Shown: positions 62,794 through 64,000 of the stretch, one piece after another
Numbering within the stretch: the stretch's first letter is position 1
Layout of the letters: every line of letters starts with the position of its first letter
Origin: Symbiodinium microadriaticum
Lineage: Eukaryota > Sar > Dinophyceae > Suessiales > Symbiodiniaceae
Assembly (NCBI GenBank): GCA_001939145.1
Contig: LSRX01001505.1
Coordinates: 42,339 to 106,338 of the forward strand
DNA: 64,000 nucleotides
Direction of reading: 5' to 3'
The notes under the pieces: model-generated
The model's database searches: none
Told to the model about the DNA's origin: nothing
What the model saw: the letters and a program-made list of their open reading frames with translations, nothing else
Made by a program: the position numbers and the translations under genes

Positions 62794-63010
62794 TTTGGGA
62801 GTCTTTTGGGGTGTTTACTTTTGGAGCTTGGCTTCACAGCACTTCGGATGTTGTGGAAGCTATCGGATTTCGCACGTTCGGGGGTTGGGGTGGCAATCCC
62901 CATGCCCATGAACACGGGAAGCTCAAACTCACAAATGGAATCCCATCACCTTTCGCGCGCACAAGATGTATTGGTTGTGAGCGGTATGATTACTTGATAG
63001 AGACACTTTG

Positions 63011-63112
63011 TGGGTAGTTCTCTAAATTAGGGTCCCTGCTTCGGCCCCCAATATAGTACGGCACCCTTATAAAAAGGACCCTAAAAGGGACCCTAATTTA
63101 GAGAACTACCCT
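63011..63112. mobile_element. MITE family H, copy 4 (best preserved)
   Basis: TGGGTAGTTCTCTAAATTAG and CTAATTTAGAGAACTACCC arms. Core CAATATAGTACGGCACCC and AAAAAGGACCCTAAAAGGG, the latter holding the telomere-like seed expanded in the 49210 copy. Confidence 0.9.
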
Positions 63113-63724
63113 TGCTTTTGTGTGGACAGTTTGAGCCAGAACCAGCCTGCATGACGGCACTAAAACCCTGAACCAAACCGAAAGCTCTACGCACTAAACC
63201 TTGCAACTCTGAAAGAATCAGTCTACCGTCGGTTTTCCACAGAAGTCCGCAGAACTTGAGAGCCTTCTCCTGGGGCCACAACTCCAATAAGCATAAAGGA
63301 ATGGTGACGGTAATGGAAATAGTAATTGCAGTGCCCACTAGCAGTAGTGTGATTGTACTAGCAATATCGTATCGTCATCGTCAACGCTGCTATTGCCGTT
63401 GTGCTGTGGTGACTCGTGACCGGTACTGTCTCAGCAGGATGAGTCGTGAGAGCAATGATTTGCCTCTCCTTTCCTGGTACAACCCCACCAACTTCACATT
63501 TCCGAAACGCATCCTTTCGCATAGTTGTCGTGTCCTTACACCCCAACCTCCGCAACTTGACCCCAGAACGTGATTCTTGTAACCATGGAAAGTAGCCATA
63601 ATAACCCTAAGAATGAAGATATATCCGTAACTACCACTTTTCTTTGCAGCCATAAAAATCCTAAGGCCGATTTAAAAAGAGAAAAACGGAAAACGGCGGG
63701 GGGGGGGGTCGGTCATCTACCCTG
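63113..63724. other. Unique non-coding stretch
   Basis: A 105-codon plus frame (63256-63573) overlaps minus frames of 65 and 87 codons. A G9 run lies near 63700. Confidence 0.4.
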
Positions 63725-63838
63725 TACTTGGCGGTTCATGGGTAGTTCTAAGTGGGGTTATAAGTCCCCTAGTATGGGTTATAACTATAGTTATCCTACT
63801 TATAACCCCACGTATAACTACGCATGAACCTCCAAGTA
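63725..63838. mobile_element. MITE family B, copy 17
   Basis: TACTTGGCGGTTCATGGGTA left, ATGAACCTCCAAGTA right, with TA at both edges. Confidence 0.89.
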
Positions 63839-63897
63839 AGTACCCTAAACCCTAAACCCCTAAACCCTAAACCCCTAAACCCCTAAACCTCCAAGTA
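63827..63897 (+). repeat. Telomere-like tract bracketed by a duplicated MITE end
   Basis: AACCTCCAAGTA, the family B right end, occurs at 63827-63838 and again at 63886-63897. Between them are about six CCCTAAAC/CCCCTAAAC units. Confidence 0.88.
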
Positions 63898-64000
63898 CCC
63901 TGTAACTCCGCCAGTGGCTCTAAAAGCCCTGGAGGCTCAGGTCCGGACGCCGACCAGCCCAAGCTCCATATCCTGGCTGCGGCTTACGTAGGGCCTCCCC

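Noticed and set aside
63570-63827. 85-codon ORF with an apparently conserved C-terminal peptide
   Set aside because: The conserved part is the translated family B palindrome, which recurs in unrelated ORFs.

Overview
The window reads as eukaryotic nuclear DNA that is almost entirely non-coding. I found no convincing gene, rRNA, tRNA or CRISPR array. The open frames are short (the longest is 198 codons), overlap on both strands, and mostly run through microsatellites or palindromic repeats. Base composition is roughly balanced and there are assembly Ns. The pervasive telomere-type motif is TTTAGGG/CCCTAAA, which is the telomere unit of plants, many green algae, dinoflagellates and chromerids. 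The compact hairpin repeats and lack of recognisable genes would suit a draft scaffold from a large, repeat-rich algal or alveolate genome (dinoflagellate or chromerid favoured), but this is inference. I did not spot a dinoflagellate spliced-leader relic, and no marker gene settles the lineage.

Three repeat layers fill the window. (1) About 75 copies of at least ten families of short (about 75-130 bp) near-perfect palindromes, here called A to K plus a single-copy M, which look like hairpin-type MITEs. Each family has its own arms and core. The most abundant are B (17 copies), D (12), E (about 11) and C (9). No transposase is present. Family F has convincing 5-bp target-site duplications. (2) About 60 interstitial tracts of degenerate TTTAGGG-type repeats in both orientations, roughly one per kb, from about 17 to 150 bp. 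At least nine sit between 12-36 bp direct repeats, and several lie inside MITE arms or cores. (3) Microsatellites and minisatellites: ATAAG, TATAG, TACA/TACG, GAAT/GTAT, AT, a 10-bp ATGATATTAT array, composite AGT/CGT arrays, CTG/CAG arrays, and two poly-C tracts that run directly into poly-A.

Layout: 1-6 kb has families A, B, C and F around unique sequence. 6-12 kb is the most MITE-poor part. 12-24 kb is a dense mixture. 24.7-28.4 kb is a virtually identical tandem duplication with a 1,882-bp offset, a single N at the junction and one 23-bp indel. 28.5-34.6 kb is the densest repeat nest, including a decamer array lodged between half-elements. 36-51 kb alternates telomere-like tracts and MITEs, with a 63-bp N gap at 46386-46448. 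52.9-54.65 kb is repeat-poor apart from CTG/CAG tracts and holds the only weak gene candidate. 55-64 kb returns to MITE and telomere-like clusters.

The most interesting signal is the link between telomere-like tracts and local direct duplications, together with TTTAGGG expansion at telomere-like seeds inside MITEs. It suggests repeated telomeric-DNA capture or telomerase action at internal breaks.
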